From the NCBI RefSeq assembly GCF_016863435.1, contig NZ_BOOW01000006.1, positions 124,001 through 188,000 on the forward strand: 64,000 nt of DNA, in the 5' to 3' direction. This DNA comes from Sinosporangium siamense. Lineage in GTDB: Bacteria; Actinomycetota; Actinomycetes; Streptosporangiales; Streptosporangiaceae. The position numbers were made by a program, and so were the translations under genes. The notes under the pieces are model-generated. The model did no database searches, was not told where the DNA came from, and saw nothing but the letters and a program-made list of their open reading frames with translations. This document shows, piece after piece, positions 8,811-17,887 of this stretch. The stretch's first letter is position 1; each line of letters opens with the position of its first letter.

Positions 8811-9128
8811 ATCGCCGGCGCGTTAACGGAGCATGGGCGGCGGCTCACCGTGGACACCACCCACCTCGGAGTGATCCCGCCCGCCGCCGACCCGGCGCCT
8901 GCGGCGGCGCTGCCCGTCGCCGGTCTCCGCGCCCTGCGCACGCCCCGCGCGGGAGGGCCGATCCGGACAAGACGGGTCCTCGTCAACGGCACGTCCGGCG
9001 GTGCCGACCGTATGGCCGCGCAAGTCGCGGTTCTCGGCGGTGTCCGTGCGATCGCTTTTGTGGGGTCGGGTGGCCGTGCCGAGGGGCCGGTCGCGCTGGA
9101 CGCCCCTCAGGTGGTCATCGGTGTCGGC
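8811..9128 (+). pseudogene. Decayed MDR (zinc-type alcohol dehydrogenase/quinone oxidoreductase) fragment, copy 1
   Basis: No intact gene fits this stretch, but one frame reads as the middle of a medium-chain dehydrogenase/reductase. It gives VDTTHLGVIPPAADPAPAAALPVAGL, then RRVLVNGTSGGADRMAAQVAVLGG, then GRAEGPVALDAPQVV. These correspond to the family pattern of an AAALPVAGLTAL helix followed by the VLVTGASGGVGRFAVQLA nucleotide-binding turn. The glycines of the cofactor loop are partly lost (GGAD for GGVG), and neither the N-terminal catalytic domain nor a C-terminus is present. The identification is by pattern, without a database search. Confidence 0.6.
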
Positions 9129-9181
9129 GGTGTCCGTGCGATCGCCTCTGTGAGATCTGCCCACTGGCGGCGCCCGCGCGG

Positions 9182-9480
9182 CGCTGATCGCTGGCGTGTG
9201 GGCGGAGCGGCTCGTCGTGGACACCGCCTACCTTGGGTGATCCCGCCCGCTGCTGATCCGGCGCCTGAGGCGGCGCTGCCTGTCCCCGGTCTCCGCGCGC
9301 CGCGCGTGCTCCGCGCGAGCGGGCCGATCCGGGCAATTGGGTCTTGGTCAACGGTGCGTCCGGTGGCGTGGCCGTATGGCCGTGCAGCTCGCGGTCCTCG
9401 GCGGTGTCCATGTGATCGCCTTTGTGAGGTTCGCCGGCCGTGCCGAGGGGCCGGTCCGGTTGGGCGCCCTTTCAGGTGGC
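9182..9480 (+). pseudogene. Decayed MDR fragment, copy 2 (diverged tandem duplicate)
   Basis: This repeats copy 1 after about 370 bases with many substitutions and indels. It contains a stop soon after VDTAYLG, then ADPAPEAALPVPGLRAP in one frame. NWVLVNGASGGVA lies in a second frame and RMAVQLAVLGGVHVIAF in a third. Some positions are closer to the family consensus than in copy 1 (GASGGV, AVQLA), so both copies probably decayed from a common intact parent. A third short piece, GGVRAIAS near 9124-9150, repeats the segment again. Confidence 0.6.
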
Positions 9481-9663
9481 GCGGGCTCTTCTTGTCGCGG
9501 TTGGTTACCGTCCGTTGACGGTGGCGGGGCCAGGCCGGGGCGAAGGGGGTGCTTTGCCGTACGGGGCTGGGCCGTGCGAGGTTAAACCGGTCGAGCCATG
9601 CGGTGTGGGTGGGGGTTGTTGGGGGGCTAGGTGGTCGAACGGGCGTTCGGATAGGCTGGAGGG

Positions 9664-10911
9664 GTGTCGCGTAAGCAGGTGATTCGGGGCGGCGGTGCCG
9701 GGCGGGGCCGGGGGCAGGGGGACGATCAGGGGTGTTCGATCCTCCATGTTGACATGGACGCCTTTTTCGCCAGTGTCGAGTTGCTTGAGCGGCCGGAGTT
9801 GCGGGGGCGGCCGGTGATCGTGGGGGCGACGGGGGCCCGGGGGGTTGTGCTGAGCGCGACCTATGAGGCGAGGCGGTTCGGGGTGCACTCGGCGATGCCG
9901 ATGTCGAGGGCTCGCCGGTTGTGTCCGGCGGCGGTGGTCATCCCGCCTAGTCATGGGAAATATTCGCAGGTGTCCCGTGGCGTGATGGAGCTGTTCCGGT
10001 CGTTCACGCCGCTGGTGGAGCCGGTGGCTTCCGATGAGGCGTTTCTCGACGTGTCGGGGGCGGGGCGGTTGATCGGGTCGCCCGCGGTGGTGGCGGAGGC
10101 GATCAGGCGGCGGGTGCATGAGGAGTTCGGCGTGACCTGCTCGGTGGGGGTGGCGACCAGCAAGTTCGTGGCGAAGCTGGCCTCGCGTCAATGCAAGCCG
10201 GACGGCATGCTCGTGGTCCCGGCGGACAGGGTGGTGGAGTTCCTCCATCCGCTCCCCGTGGCGATGCTGTGGGGCGTTGGGGAGCGCACGGAGAGCGCTC
10301 TGACGAGGCTGGGCATCCGCACGGTCGGCGATCTCGCCAGGGTGCCGCCGGCGACGCTCAAGCGGGAGCTCGGGCAGGCGGCGGGGGCGCATCTGGCGGC
10401 TCTGGCCTGGGGGCGGGACGAGCGCCCGGTGACGCCGCACGTGCCGGACAAGAGCATCGGGGCGGAGGAGACTTTCCCCGCCGATGTGCACGATCCCGAC
10501 GTGATCAGGCGCGAGCTGCTGCGTTTGAGTGAGAGGGTGGCCGCGCGCCTGCGTGATGGCGGGCATGTGGGCCGCACGGTCAGTGTGAAGCTCCGCAAGT
10601 CCGATTTCACCACCCTCACCCGCGCCAGAACGCTGCGTGAGCCCACCGATGTGGCTCAGGAGATCTACGCCATGGCCTGTGAGCTCTTCGCCGCCGCTGG
10701 TCTTGAGCGGGTGAGGCTGCGCCTGGTGGGGGTCCGGGTCGAGGGTTTGCGCCCGGCGGAGGGGGCGGCCCGCCAGCTCAGTCTGGGGGAGCGTGAGCGG
10801 GGGTGGCGCGAGGCCGAACGCGCCATGGATGAGGCGGTGCGACGTTTTGGGACGGGAGCTGTGGTCCCCGCGTCGCTGGTTCGCCCGAGATTTGATGAAA
10901 TGGAGTCATGA
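9664..10911 (+). CDS. dinB: DNA polymerase IV (Y-family)
   Basis: This 415-residue Y-family polymerase has the palm motif ILHVDMDAFFASVE with the first metal-binding Asp, the steric region SATYEARRFGVHSAMPM, and the catalytic SDEAFLDVSG motif. SVGVATSKFVAKLAS leads to the helix-hairpin-helix thumb, and a C-terminal little-finger domain follows. QLSLG near the C-terminus is a probable beta-clamp-binding motif. It performs translesion synthesis. GTG follows GGAGG closely. The gene stands after the decayed MDR region and before a DUF3040 gene, an arrangement also seen in Streptomyces. Confidence 0.93.
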   Translation: MSRKQVIRGGGAGRGRGQGDDQGCSILHVDMDAFFASVELLERPELRGRPVIVGATGARGVVLSATYEARRFGVHSAMPMSRARRLCPAAVVIPPSHGKYSQVSRGVMELFRSFTPLVEPVASDEAFLDVSGAGRLIGSPAVVAEAIRRRVHEEFGVTCSVGVATSKFVAKLASRQCKPDGMLVVPADRVVEFLHPLPVAMLWGVGERTESALTRLGIRTVGDLARVPPATLKRELGQAAGAHLAALAWGRDERPVTPHVPDKSIGAEETFPADVHDPDVIRRELLRLSERVAARLRDGGHVGRTVSVKLRKSDFTTLTRARTLREPTDVAQEIYAMACELFAAAGLERVRLRLVGVRVEGLRPAEGAARQLSLGERERGWREAERAMDEAVRRFGTGAVVPASLVRPRFDEMES

Positions 10912-11284
10912 CGTCGAGTCCCGGGAGGTAGGTGTGTCGACATCGGAGAGGCCCGGTCGCGGCGCCGCCCGTCCAGCCGCCCGCCGCAGGAGTGGCCTTC
11001 CACGTAGGGTTCCCCAGGGTGAGGTGGCCAAGGTGCGGGGAATCGAAGGGTTAGATGTGGAGTTAGCCTTCCCACGGCTAAGCATCGACCATGGCATGTC
11101 ACGTGTTCCGTCATTATTTGATGGAATGGATCTATGACATCGCCTCCGGTTTGGTCTACGTTGGACGTTTTCTTTCGCCCACGTCTACAGCCTCGTATTC
11201 TGGGGATAACCGACCGCGAGGTTCGGACACCCCGTGTCGTCCGTTGCCGTTCGCCCCGTCCTGGGGCCGTCCTTGGGAGGCGCC
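10912..11284. other. Non-coding gap with a partial repeat of the dinB 3' end
   Basis: No gene is supported in these 373 bases. Bases 11115-11141 repeat the sequence across the dinB stop (10890-10916) with about 22 of 27 matches. A hairpin with arms TTAGCC/GGCTAA and a 7-base loop lies at 11063-11081. Promoter elements for the DUF3040 gene probably lie at the right end but none is clear. Confidence 0.45.
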
Positions 11285-11689
11285 GTGCCGCTCTCTGAGC
11301 ACGAGCAGCGCTTGCTCGACCAGATCGAGCAGGCCCTCTACGCCGAGGACCCGAAGTGGGCCAATGCCGTGCGGATCAGTGATCCACGCAACCACTACAA
11401 GCGCCGCCTGGTGAAGGCCTCCATCGGCTTCCTGCTTGGTGTCGTGTTGTTGATGGTCGGTGTCGTTTCGCAGGTCATTGCACTCGGTGTGGGTGGCTTC
11501 GTGGTCATGCTCGCCGCGTGCCTATGGGGCCTGTCGAGTTGGAAGCGCATGAACGGGTTCGGCGGTGGAGAGGCTCCCCCCGCGCCCGGTGCGCCCGGTC
11601 GGCGTGATGCGGGCAGGGCCCGCGGGCGTCGTCCCGGGTTCATGGAGCGCATGGAGGAGCGCTGGCGGCGTCGTCACGACGACCGCTGA
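11285..11689 (+). CDS. DUF3040 domain membrane protein
   Basis: This 134-residue protein starts with the typical DUF3040 segment PLSEHEQRLLDQIEQALYAE, followed by two hydrophobic helices (about residues 43-62 and 66-82) and a basic tail rich in Gly/Arg. Proteins of this actinobacterial family are small double-pass membrane proteins of unknown function. GTG at 11285 was chosen because GGGAGG lies 4 bases upstream and it gives the conserved N-terminus; an upstream start at 11234 would add an unconserved 17-residue tail. It converges with the transglutaminase-like gene. Confidence 0.85.
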   Translation: MPLSEHEQRLLDQIEQALYAEDPKWANAVRISDPRNHYKRRLVKASIGFLLGVVLLMVGVVSQVIALGVGGFVVMLAACLWGLSSWKRMNGFGGGEAPPAPGAPGRRDAGRARGRRPGFMERMEERWRRRHDDR

Positions 11690-11792
11690 TCCGCACCTGA
11701 CGGACGTCGGGCCGCGATTCGCGGGCCGCGCCCCACCCGCCGGGGGAGGCTTCCCGGCCGGGCTGAGGCGCGCCGGCTCGGGTTCGCGGCCA

Positions 11793-11819
11793 GGATTCAG
11801 GCCCTCGGGGCCTGAATCC
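11793..11819. terminator. Perfect hairpin between convergent genes
   Basis: Arms GGATTCAGGCCC (11793-11804) and GGGCCTGAATCC (11808-11819) pair perfectly over 12 bases around TCG. It lies between the DUF3040 gene and the minus-strand tgpA-like gene and can serve both as terminator. Confidence 0.7.
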
Positions 11820-11878
11820 CGCCTCCTCCACCTCTCTGGTTTCGTGCTGCCGGTCGCCCGCCCAGGCGCCGGTCTTCG

Positions 11879-14245
11879 CTACTTGCGTGCCAGTCTCCGC
11901 GTAAGCGACCGCGCCCCGACACTCTCCAGCCAGTCGAAGCCGTCCAAAACCCGCCCGCTCATGACCCGGAACCGTGCGAAGGTCGACGGCGGCAGCAGCG
12001 TCGCGCGCATCCGCCGCCCGCGTGTCACGGACGCGGCCAGCGCCTTGCGCACGGTCTCCACGTCCTCGGCGCTCACGGTGACGGTGCCCGGATCCCTGGC
12101 GTACATCAGCCTCTCGGTCGCGGAGGCGACCCTGGCCACCGCACCCGCGGCCTCCTGCCCGAACTCGAACTTCTCGGTCAGCCGCCTGGCCATCGCCCGG
12201 GAGCTTTCACTCGGCCCCCGCGACATGCCGTAGTCATAGAGCATGTCGTCCAGCTCGGCCCACAGGCGCACCACCGCCCGGCTGCCCACCGCCCGCAGCC
12301 TGCGGGTGCGCGTCAGGACGCGGATCAACGCGGGGATGAGCAGAATCAGCAGCAGCACTCCGGTCCCGGCGGCGATCCAGGCGAGGACCGGTGTCTCCTC
12401 CTCCACCGTCACGGGGGCCGCCGCGCCCTCGCGGTCCAGCGGGCCCTGGTTGCGCTGGGTCGTGCCCGCCGCGGTCTCCTCCTCCTCGGGCGTGGAGGCC
12501 GGGGTGTCGGTCTCGGTCTCGGTGCCGGAGTCGGCGGCGCTCGGCGGAGTGAAACGCGTGTACTCGGGGACCTGCCCGGTGCCCTGGCCCGCCGCGCCGG
12601 TCGGGGTGGGCTCGAAGGCCAGCCAGCCCGCCCCCTCGAAGTAGAGCTCGGGCCACGCGTGCGTGTCGCGCGTGGTCACCTCCCACGTCGAGTCGCCGAT
12701 CCTGGTGCCGCCGGTGTAGCCGATCGCCACTCGCGCCGGGATGTCCAGGATGCGGGCCAGCACCGCCATGGAGACGGCGAACTGCTCGCAGTAGCCGGCC
12801 CGGCTGTAGAGCAGGAAGTCCTCAAGCGCCGACGCGCTGTGCCCCTCGGTGCGCAACTGATAGGTGAAGCCGCCCCGCTCGGTGAACCACTTCTGCAGCT
12901 GCACCGCCTTCTGGAAGGGCGTCTTGCCCGTGCGGGTCTCACGCCTGGCGAGGTCGCGGATCGACTCCGGCAACGAATCGGGCAGCTGAAGGTAGCGGGT
13001 CGCGATGTCGACCGGCGCGGGCCCGGCCTCGTCGAGCGTGCGCCCGCTCGGGCGGGGTTCGTTGGAGACGACGTTGTAGCTCAGCCCCGCGGCATATTCG
13101 ACGTGGGAGAACACCACGAGCGTGGACCGGTCGGCCCGCCAGTCGCCCTCGATCCCGATCTGCGCCGCGGGATAGGGGAGCGGCAGGAACGACAACTTGC
13201 CGAGCTCGGGACTCATCTGGACCCGGAGCTGGTTCGACTTGGCCGGCACCGCCCCCGACATGCCGGGAGGCGGCGGCAGCGGGCCCTCGTCGACCCTGTC
13301 CTGAGGGCGTCCCGTAGGCGGGGTCATCTCGAACGCCTCGCCGTCGAAGACGTCCAGCGACCAGGTACGCAGATAACGGGGATTCCCGTCGGCGCTCGAA
13401 TAGGTCATCACCCGGGCCTCCTCCGGCAGCGTGAGCTGTCCGCGCAGGCCCGCGATCGGGTTCGGGATGCTGATGGTGTTGTTGCCCCGCCCGAGCCCGG
13501 AGCCCACCCCGAAGCCGAACAGCGGGTTGGGCGCGAGATCGGGCACAACGGTCGGGAGGAGTACGGCGAGAGCCACCGCGGCGAAGCCGATGCGCTTACC
13601 CGACAACCGGAGCGGCCCCTGGTGCCGCTGACCCGTCACATCGCCGGGGCCGGGGCGGCGGCGCACCAGCACGGCACGCCCCCACCGGCTCACCCGCTCG
13701 CGCCCGTCGGCGACGAGCAGCACCAGATAACCGAAGGCGGCCAGGATGAACGACGGCCACGCGATCGGTTCGACGATGACCGCGGCGGGCACGGTGAACA
13801 GCGCGAGCAGCGGCAGCCCCGCCAGCGCGGCCACGCGGGCGCGCACCGCGAACAGGTCGACCAGGACCGCGATGACGCCGACGCCGACTGCGGTCAGCGC
13901 GACGATCCCGGGCTGGTCCGGCACCGGGGCGGCGAAACGCTGGATGTCGCCGAAGCCCCGATTCCACAGCTCGGCCAGTGCGGTGACCGAGTCCCAATTG
14001 GGGATCACCCACAACCACGCCTCGTCGCGGGCGAAGACCGCTGTCATATAGAGGGTGAGGCCCAGCAGGCTCGCGAGCGGCATGGCCCAGAGCGGGAGGT
14101 TGAACCTGTCGGCGAGCACACCGAGCACGGTGACGGTCAGGATCGCGCCCACCACGGTCCACAACCACGTGGTGCTGTCGAACAGCGGGTAGAGCGTGGT
14201 CGCGACGGCCAGTGTGGCCACCCCGCTCGCGATCGGCAACCTCAT
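11879..14245 (-). CDS. TgpA-like membrane transglutaminase domain protein (DUF3488/DUF4129)
   Basis: This 788-residue protein has about six N-terminal membrane helices (DUF3488), an extracytoplasmic transglutaminase-like domain, one more helix near residue 640 and a DUF4129 tail. The papain-like catalytic Cys (about residue 486) is in SRAGYCEQFAVSMA and the His (about 529) in DTHAWPELYFEGAGW. The family occurs with MoxR and DUF58 proteins; the reaction in actinomycetes is not established. ATG at 14245 overlaps the DUF58 stop as ATGA and follows GGGAGG, so this start is firm. It is the third gene of the moxR-DUF58-tgpA operon. Confidence 0.9.
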   Translation of the reverse strand: MRLPIASGVATLAVATTLYPLFDSTTWLWTVVGAILTVTVLGVLADRFNLPLWAMPLASLLGLTLYMTAVFARDEAWLWVIPNWDSVTALAELWNRGFGDIQRFAAPVPDQPGIVALTAVGVGVIAVLVDLFAVRARVAALAGLPLLALFTVPAAVIVEPIAWPSFILAAFGYLVLLVADGRERVSRWGRAVLVRRRPGPGDVTGQRHQGPLRLSGKRIGFAAVALAVLLPTVVPDLAPNPLFGFGVGSGLGRGNNTISIPNPIAGLRGQLTLPEEARVMTYSSADGNPRYLRTWSLDVFDGEAFEMTPPTGRPQDRVDEGPLPPPPGMSGAVPAKSNQLRVQMSPELGKLSFLPLPYPAAQIGIEGDWRADRSTLVVFSHVEYAAGLSYNVVSNEPRPSGRTLDEAGPAPVDIATRYLQLPDSLPESIRDLARRETRTGKTPFQKAVQLQKWFTERGGFTYQLRTEGHSASALEDFLLYSRAGYCEQFAVSMAVLARILDIPARVAIGYTGGTRIGDSTWEVTTRDTHAWPELYFEGAGWLAFEPTPTGAAGQGTGQVPEYTRFTPPSAADSGTETETDTPASTPEEEETAAGTTQRNQGPLDREGAAAPVTVEEETPVLAWIAAGTGVLLLILLIPALIRVLTRTRRLRAVGSRAVVRLWAELDDMLYDYGMSRGPSESSRAMARRLTEKFEFGQEAAGAVARVASATERLMYARDPGTVTVSAEDVETVRKALAASVTRGRRMRATLLPPSTFARFRVMSGRVLDGFDWLESVGARSLTRRLARK

Positions 14246-15497
14246 ACCACGCCTCCCGTGAACGACATCCGGCCCCGCTGCGCGGCGTCCGGCCACACCG
14301 CGGCCAGCGATCCACCGGGCGCCAGCCGTACTATCCGCCAGCCCGCCGCGGTCAGCACGGCGCGGGCGGCCCTGGCCTGCTCAAGCTCGCCCGGGTCGGG
14401 GTCGTGCTGATCCCAGCGCGGGATGTCCAGCATGACCGCGACTCCCGTCATGGTGCCGTGCCGCAGCTTCGCCAGAGACTTGGCCTCCGCGGCGTCGACC
14501 GCGCCGAGCACCGCGATGACGAGCCCGTCGCCGCCGCCCTGCCGCAGCGTGGAGACGCCGCTGTCGAGGGTGCGCGCGCCGCTCTGCCGTACCACCGCGA
14601 GGGTGTCGAGCAGCGACCACCCGCCGCTGTCGGCGAGGTGCACCGCGCCCTGATCGGTGACCAGGCGCAGCCCGAGGCCGCCTTGGGCGAGGTGGGTGCC
14701 GATGGACGCCGCGGCGGACACGGCGACCTCGAAGGACGAGCGCGGCCCCTCGCCCCGGTGGCCGAATCTGCGCGTGTCGAGCAGAAGCGCACCCCGGCTC
14801 TGGCGCTGCTGCTCCTCGCGCCGCACCATGAGTTCGCCCCGCCTGGCCGTCGAGCGCCAATGCACACGCCGCAGGTCGTCGCCGTGGCGATACTCGCGCG
14901 GCGCCACGTCGTCGTCGCCCGCCGAGGCGATGCTCCGGGTACGGCTGTCGCCGCCGCCCGTCCACTCGCCGGACAGGCGCACCTGCGGTAGCGGCACGAC
15001 GTGCGGGACCACCACGAGAGTGTCGGTGGCGGTGAAGGCCCGGGTCAGCTCGACGAGTCCGAACGGGTCGGCGATGCGCACGGTCAGCGGGCCGACCGCG
15101 AAGCGCCCCCGCAAGTCCGATCGCACCCGGTAGTCGACCTCACGCACACCGCGGGCCTCCACCCGGTCGAGCATGAAACGGGGACGGGCGCCGAGCGCGA
15201 ACGGCACCGTGTCCTCGATCAGCAGGAGTCCGGTCGGAAGCCGCGTGACGTTTTCGAGCCGGAGGGTCACCGTGGCCTCGGCGCCCACCTCGCACCGCGA
15301 CGGGGTGAGCAGGCGGGCACAGCTCAGCCGGTAGCGGGTGCGGGCGACCACGAGCGCGGCCACCAGCGGCAGCGCCGTGATGAGCACGCCGATCCGGAGC
15401 AGGTCGTGCTCCCCGAGAATCAGGGCGCAGAGCAGCGCGGCCAGACCGGAGGCGACGAACGACCGCCCGCGCGCGGTCAGCGCTTTGAGCCCTGCCG

Positions 15498-15501
<4 letters not shown>
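14242..15501 (-). CDS. DUF58 domain protein
   Basis: This 419-residue protein has two N-terminal hydrophobic segments, a beta-rich region (VGAEATVTLRLENVTRLP) and the DUF58 core, whose signature is DVAPREYRHGDDLRRVHWRS followed by an ARRGELMVRREEQ stretch. DUF58 proteins have a VWA-like fold, and this family is encoded with MoxR AAA+ ATPases. GTG at 15501 overlaps the moxR stop as GTGA, and the 3' end overlaps tgpA as ATGA, so the three proteins are made in coupled fashion. Confidence 0.88.
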
Positions 15502-16475
<974 letters not shown>

Positions 16476-16840
16476 CAGACCTCCAGGGGGAGTGCGACGG
16501 CGTCCCGCCTGCTTACTACCGGCAGATCGCGGGATGCTTGCGATTCCTTTTCCATTGTGTGTACTGACACTACGGCCCGATGAGTTCTCCGGCGACTTTT
16601 AGCCAGATTCGGGGTGAAGCATCCCACTGCTCACTCTGTCTCTCGGTTCCCTCACTTCCGGCATGCTTCCCGAGTGATTCCGGGGTCGATCCCCAGGGCG
16701 GGCCCCATCGATCCCCTGGACCTGCTCCGTCTCGACACGCCCACAGTGCGCGCAGGCGCCCCACCGCCCCTCCACTCCGCCCCACCGCGCTGACCTGGGA
16801 AAACGCATCGGAAACACGCGGTGAAGAGGGTTGGAATCAG

Positions 16841-16868
16841 TTGACGGTGGGGAGAAGTGGAGTATGGT
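16841..16868 (+). promoter_or_regulatory. Probable mraZ (dcw cluster) promoter
   Basis: TTGACG (16841-16846) and TATGGT (16863-16868) are separated by 16 bases, a good match to the housekeeping sigma-70-type pattern. Transcription would begin near 16875, about 58 bases before the mraZ ATG. The MraZ boxes overlap both elements. The remaining 365 bases back to moxR show no gene. Confidence 0.6.
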
Positions 16869-16882
16869 GGTGCGCAGTGGAG
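16847..16882 (+). promoter_or_regulatory. MraZ-box array: four GTGGNG repeats at 10-bp spacing
   Basis: GTGGGG (16847), GTGGAG (16857), GTGGTG (16867) and GTGGAG (16877) recur at exact 10-base steps, one helical turn each. MraZ represses its own operon by binding repeated GTGG/TGGG-type boxes in the promoter (known from E. coli and Mycoplasma). The position over the -10 region and start site here indicates autoregulation of the whole cluster. Confidence 0.75.
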
Positions 16883-16932
16883 AGCAGGGGCTCTAGCGCC
16901 TGACGATCCATGTGGCACGGGAGGTGAAGCCG

Positions 16933-17364
16933 ATGTTCCTCGGCACTCATCACCCGCGTCTGGACGACAAGGGACGGCTGTTCCTGCCGGCGAAGTACCG
17001 CGAGGAGCTGGCGGAGGGTCTGGTGATCACCAAAGGCCAGGAGCGTTGCCTCTACGTGTTTCCCGTGGAGGAGTTCAAACGCATTACCGAGGCTCTGCGG
17101 ACAGCGCCGGTGACCGCGAAGGCGGTCCGGGATTACAGCCGCGTCTTCTTCGCCAGTGCATCCGACGAGGTCGCCGACAAGCAGGGTCGCATCACGATTC
17201 CTCAAGGCCTGCGCACATATGCCGGCCTGGATCGCGAGTGCGTGGTCATCGGGGCCAACACCCGGCTGGAGATCTGGGACGCCAAGGCCTGGGACAGCTA
17301 TCTGACCGACCAAGAGCAGGCGTTCGCCGATCTGTCGGAGGAGGTGCTGCCAGGGGTTCTCTAA
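16933..17364 (+). CDS. mraZ: Transcriptional regulator MraZ
   Basis: This 143-residue protein has two SpoVT/AbrB-like domains, each with the DxKGR-type motif: [13 protein letters not shown] near the N-terminus and DKQGRITIP near residue 83. MraZ oligomerises into rings and binds boxes in its own promoter, which are visible upstream. ATG at 16933 was preferred to the in-frame GTG at 16912, because GGAGGTG lies 7 bases upstream and the family begins with [12 protein letters not shown] 523-base gap separates it from rsmH, longer than usual. Confidence 0.95.
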   Translation: MFLGTHHPRLDDKGRLFLPAKYREELAEGLVITKGQERCLYVFPVEEFKRITEALRTAPVTAKAVRDYSRVFFASASDEVADKQGRITIPQGLRTYAGLDRECVVIGANTRLEIWDAKAWDSYLTDQEQAFADLSEEVLPGVL

Positions 17365-17887
17365 ACGTCAACCACGGTGGACCTGTCGGTGAATATGTCG
17401 TTCGGCGAGGTCTCCACCCGCACCCGCTTGTCGGTGAGCTGATGCACCTTCCCCGGTGTCAGGTGACCGGCTACTACGAAGAGGTTGCGGATGGGGACCT
17501 GGCCGGGCGGCTTGGGTGGGGTTTGACAGGACACCGATATCCAGTCGAGAGATCGCGGATGCGACCGGTTCAATGGTCGTGTCAACGGTCAACCGCTTGA
17601 ACGGTCATTCGTTTGAACGGTCGTCGCCCGGCCGGGCCGGGCCCGCTTGAGGGCACCGCCCGGACGGGCACCACGTGGACGGACGCGGCGACACGGGCGC
17701 ATCGCATTCGGTCGGTTAGAGCGAGATGTGTTCGGCCGGGTCGCCGTGGCCGGCGGGCCACCTGTGACCGGTTCAGGAGTGTGAGCTCCACCACCCGCCG
17801 AACGAGTGGGTGGGTGGCTCAGGCAGACGGCTCACTATTCCGCCCGCCGCGTCATCCGCGAGCAAGGCGCGAGAGGGGGGTTTTCGC
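17365..17887. other. Long gap between mraZ and rsmH
   Basis: No coding region is convincing in these 523 bases; open frames here lack family features and ribosome-binding sites. The only clear structure is an array of AACGGTC repeats (separate entry). The gap could hold a second promoter for rsmH and the genes after it. Confidence 0.5.
17582..17622. repeat. Three AACGGTC direct repeats at 16-bp spacing
   Basis: TCAACGGTC (17582-17590), TTGAACGGTC (17597-17606) and TTGAACGGTC (17613-17622) end at exact 16-base steps; a weaker CAATGGTC lies at 17571-17578. Regular spacing near 1.5 helical turns suggests a protein-binding array about 270 bases upstream of rsmH. Confidence 0.5.

Noticed and set aside
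8823-9518. Open frames of 130-220 codons in the nusB-dinB interval as real genes
   Set aside because: The region is a diverged direct repeat with family similarity spread over three frames, which indicates pseudogenes.
11063-11081. Hairpin with a 7-base loop resembling a tRNA anticodon arm
   Set aside because: No acceptor stem, D-arm or T-arm can be built around it.
12659-14410. 583-codon plus-strand frame opposite the tgpA-like gene
   Set aside because: Arg/His/Gly-rich shadow frame; the minus strand has the transglutaminase catalytic motifs and coupled overlaps.
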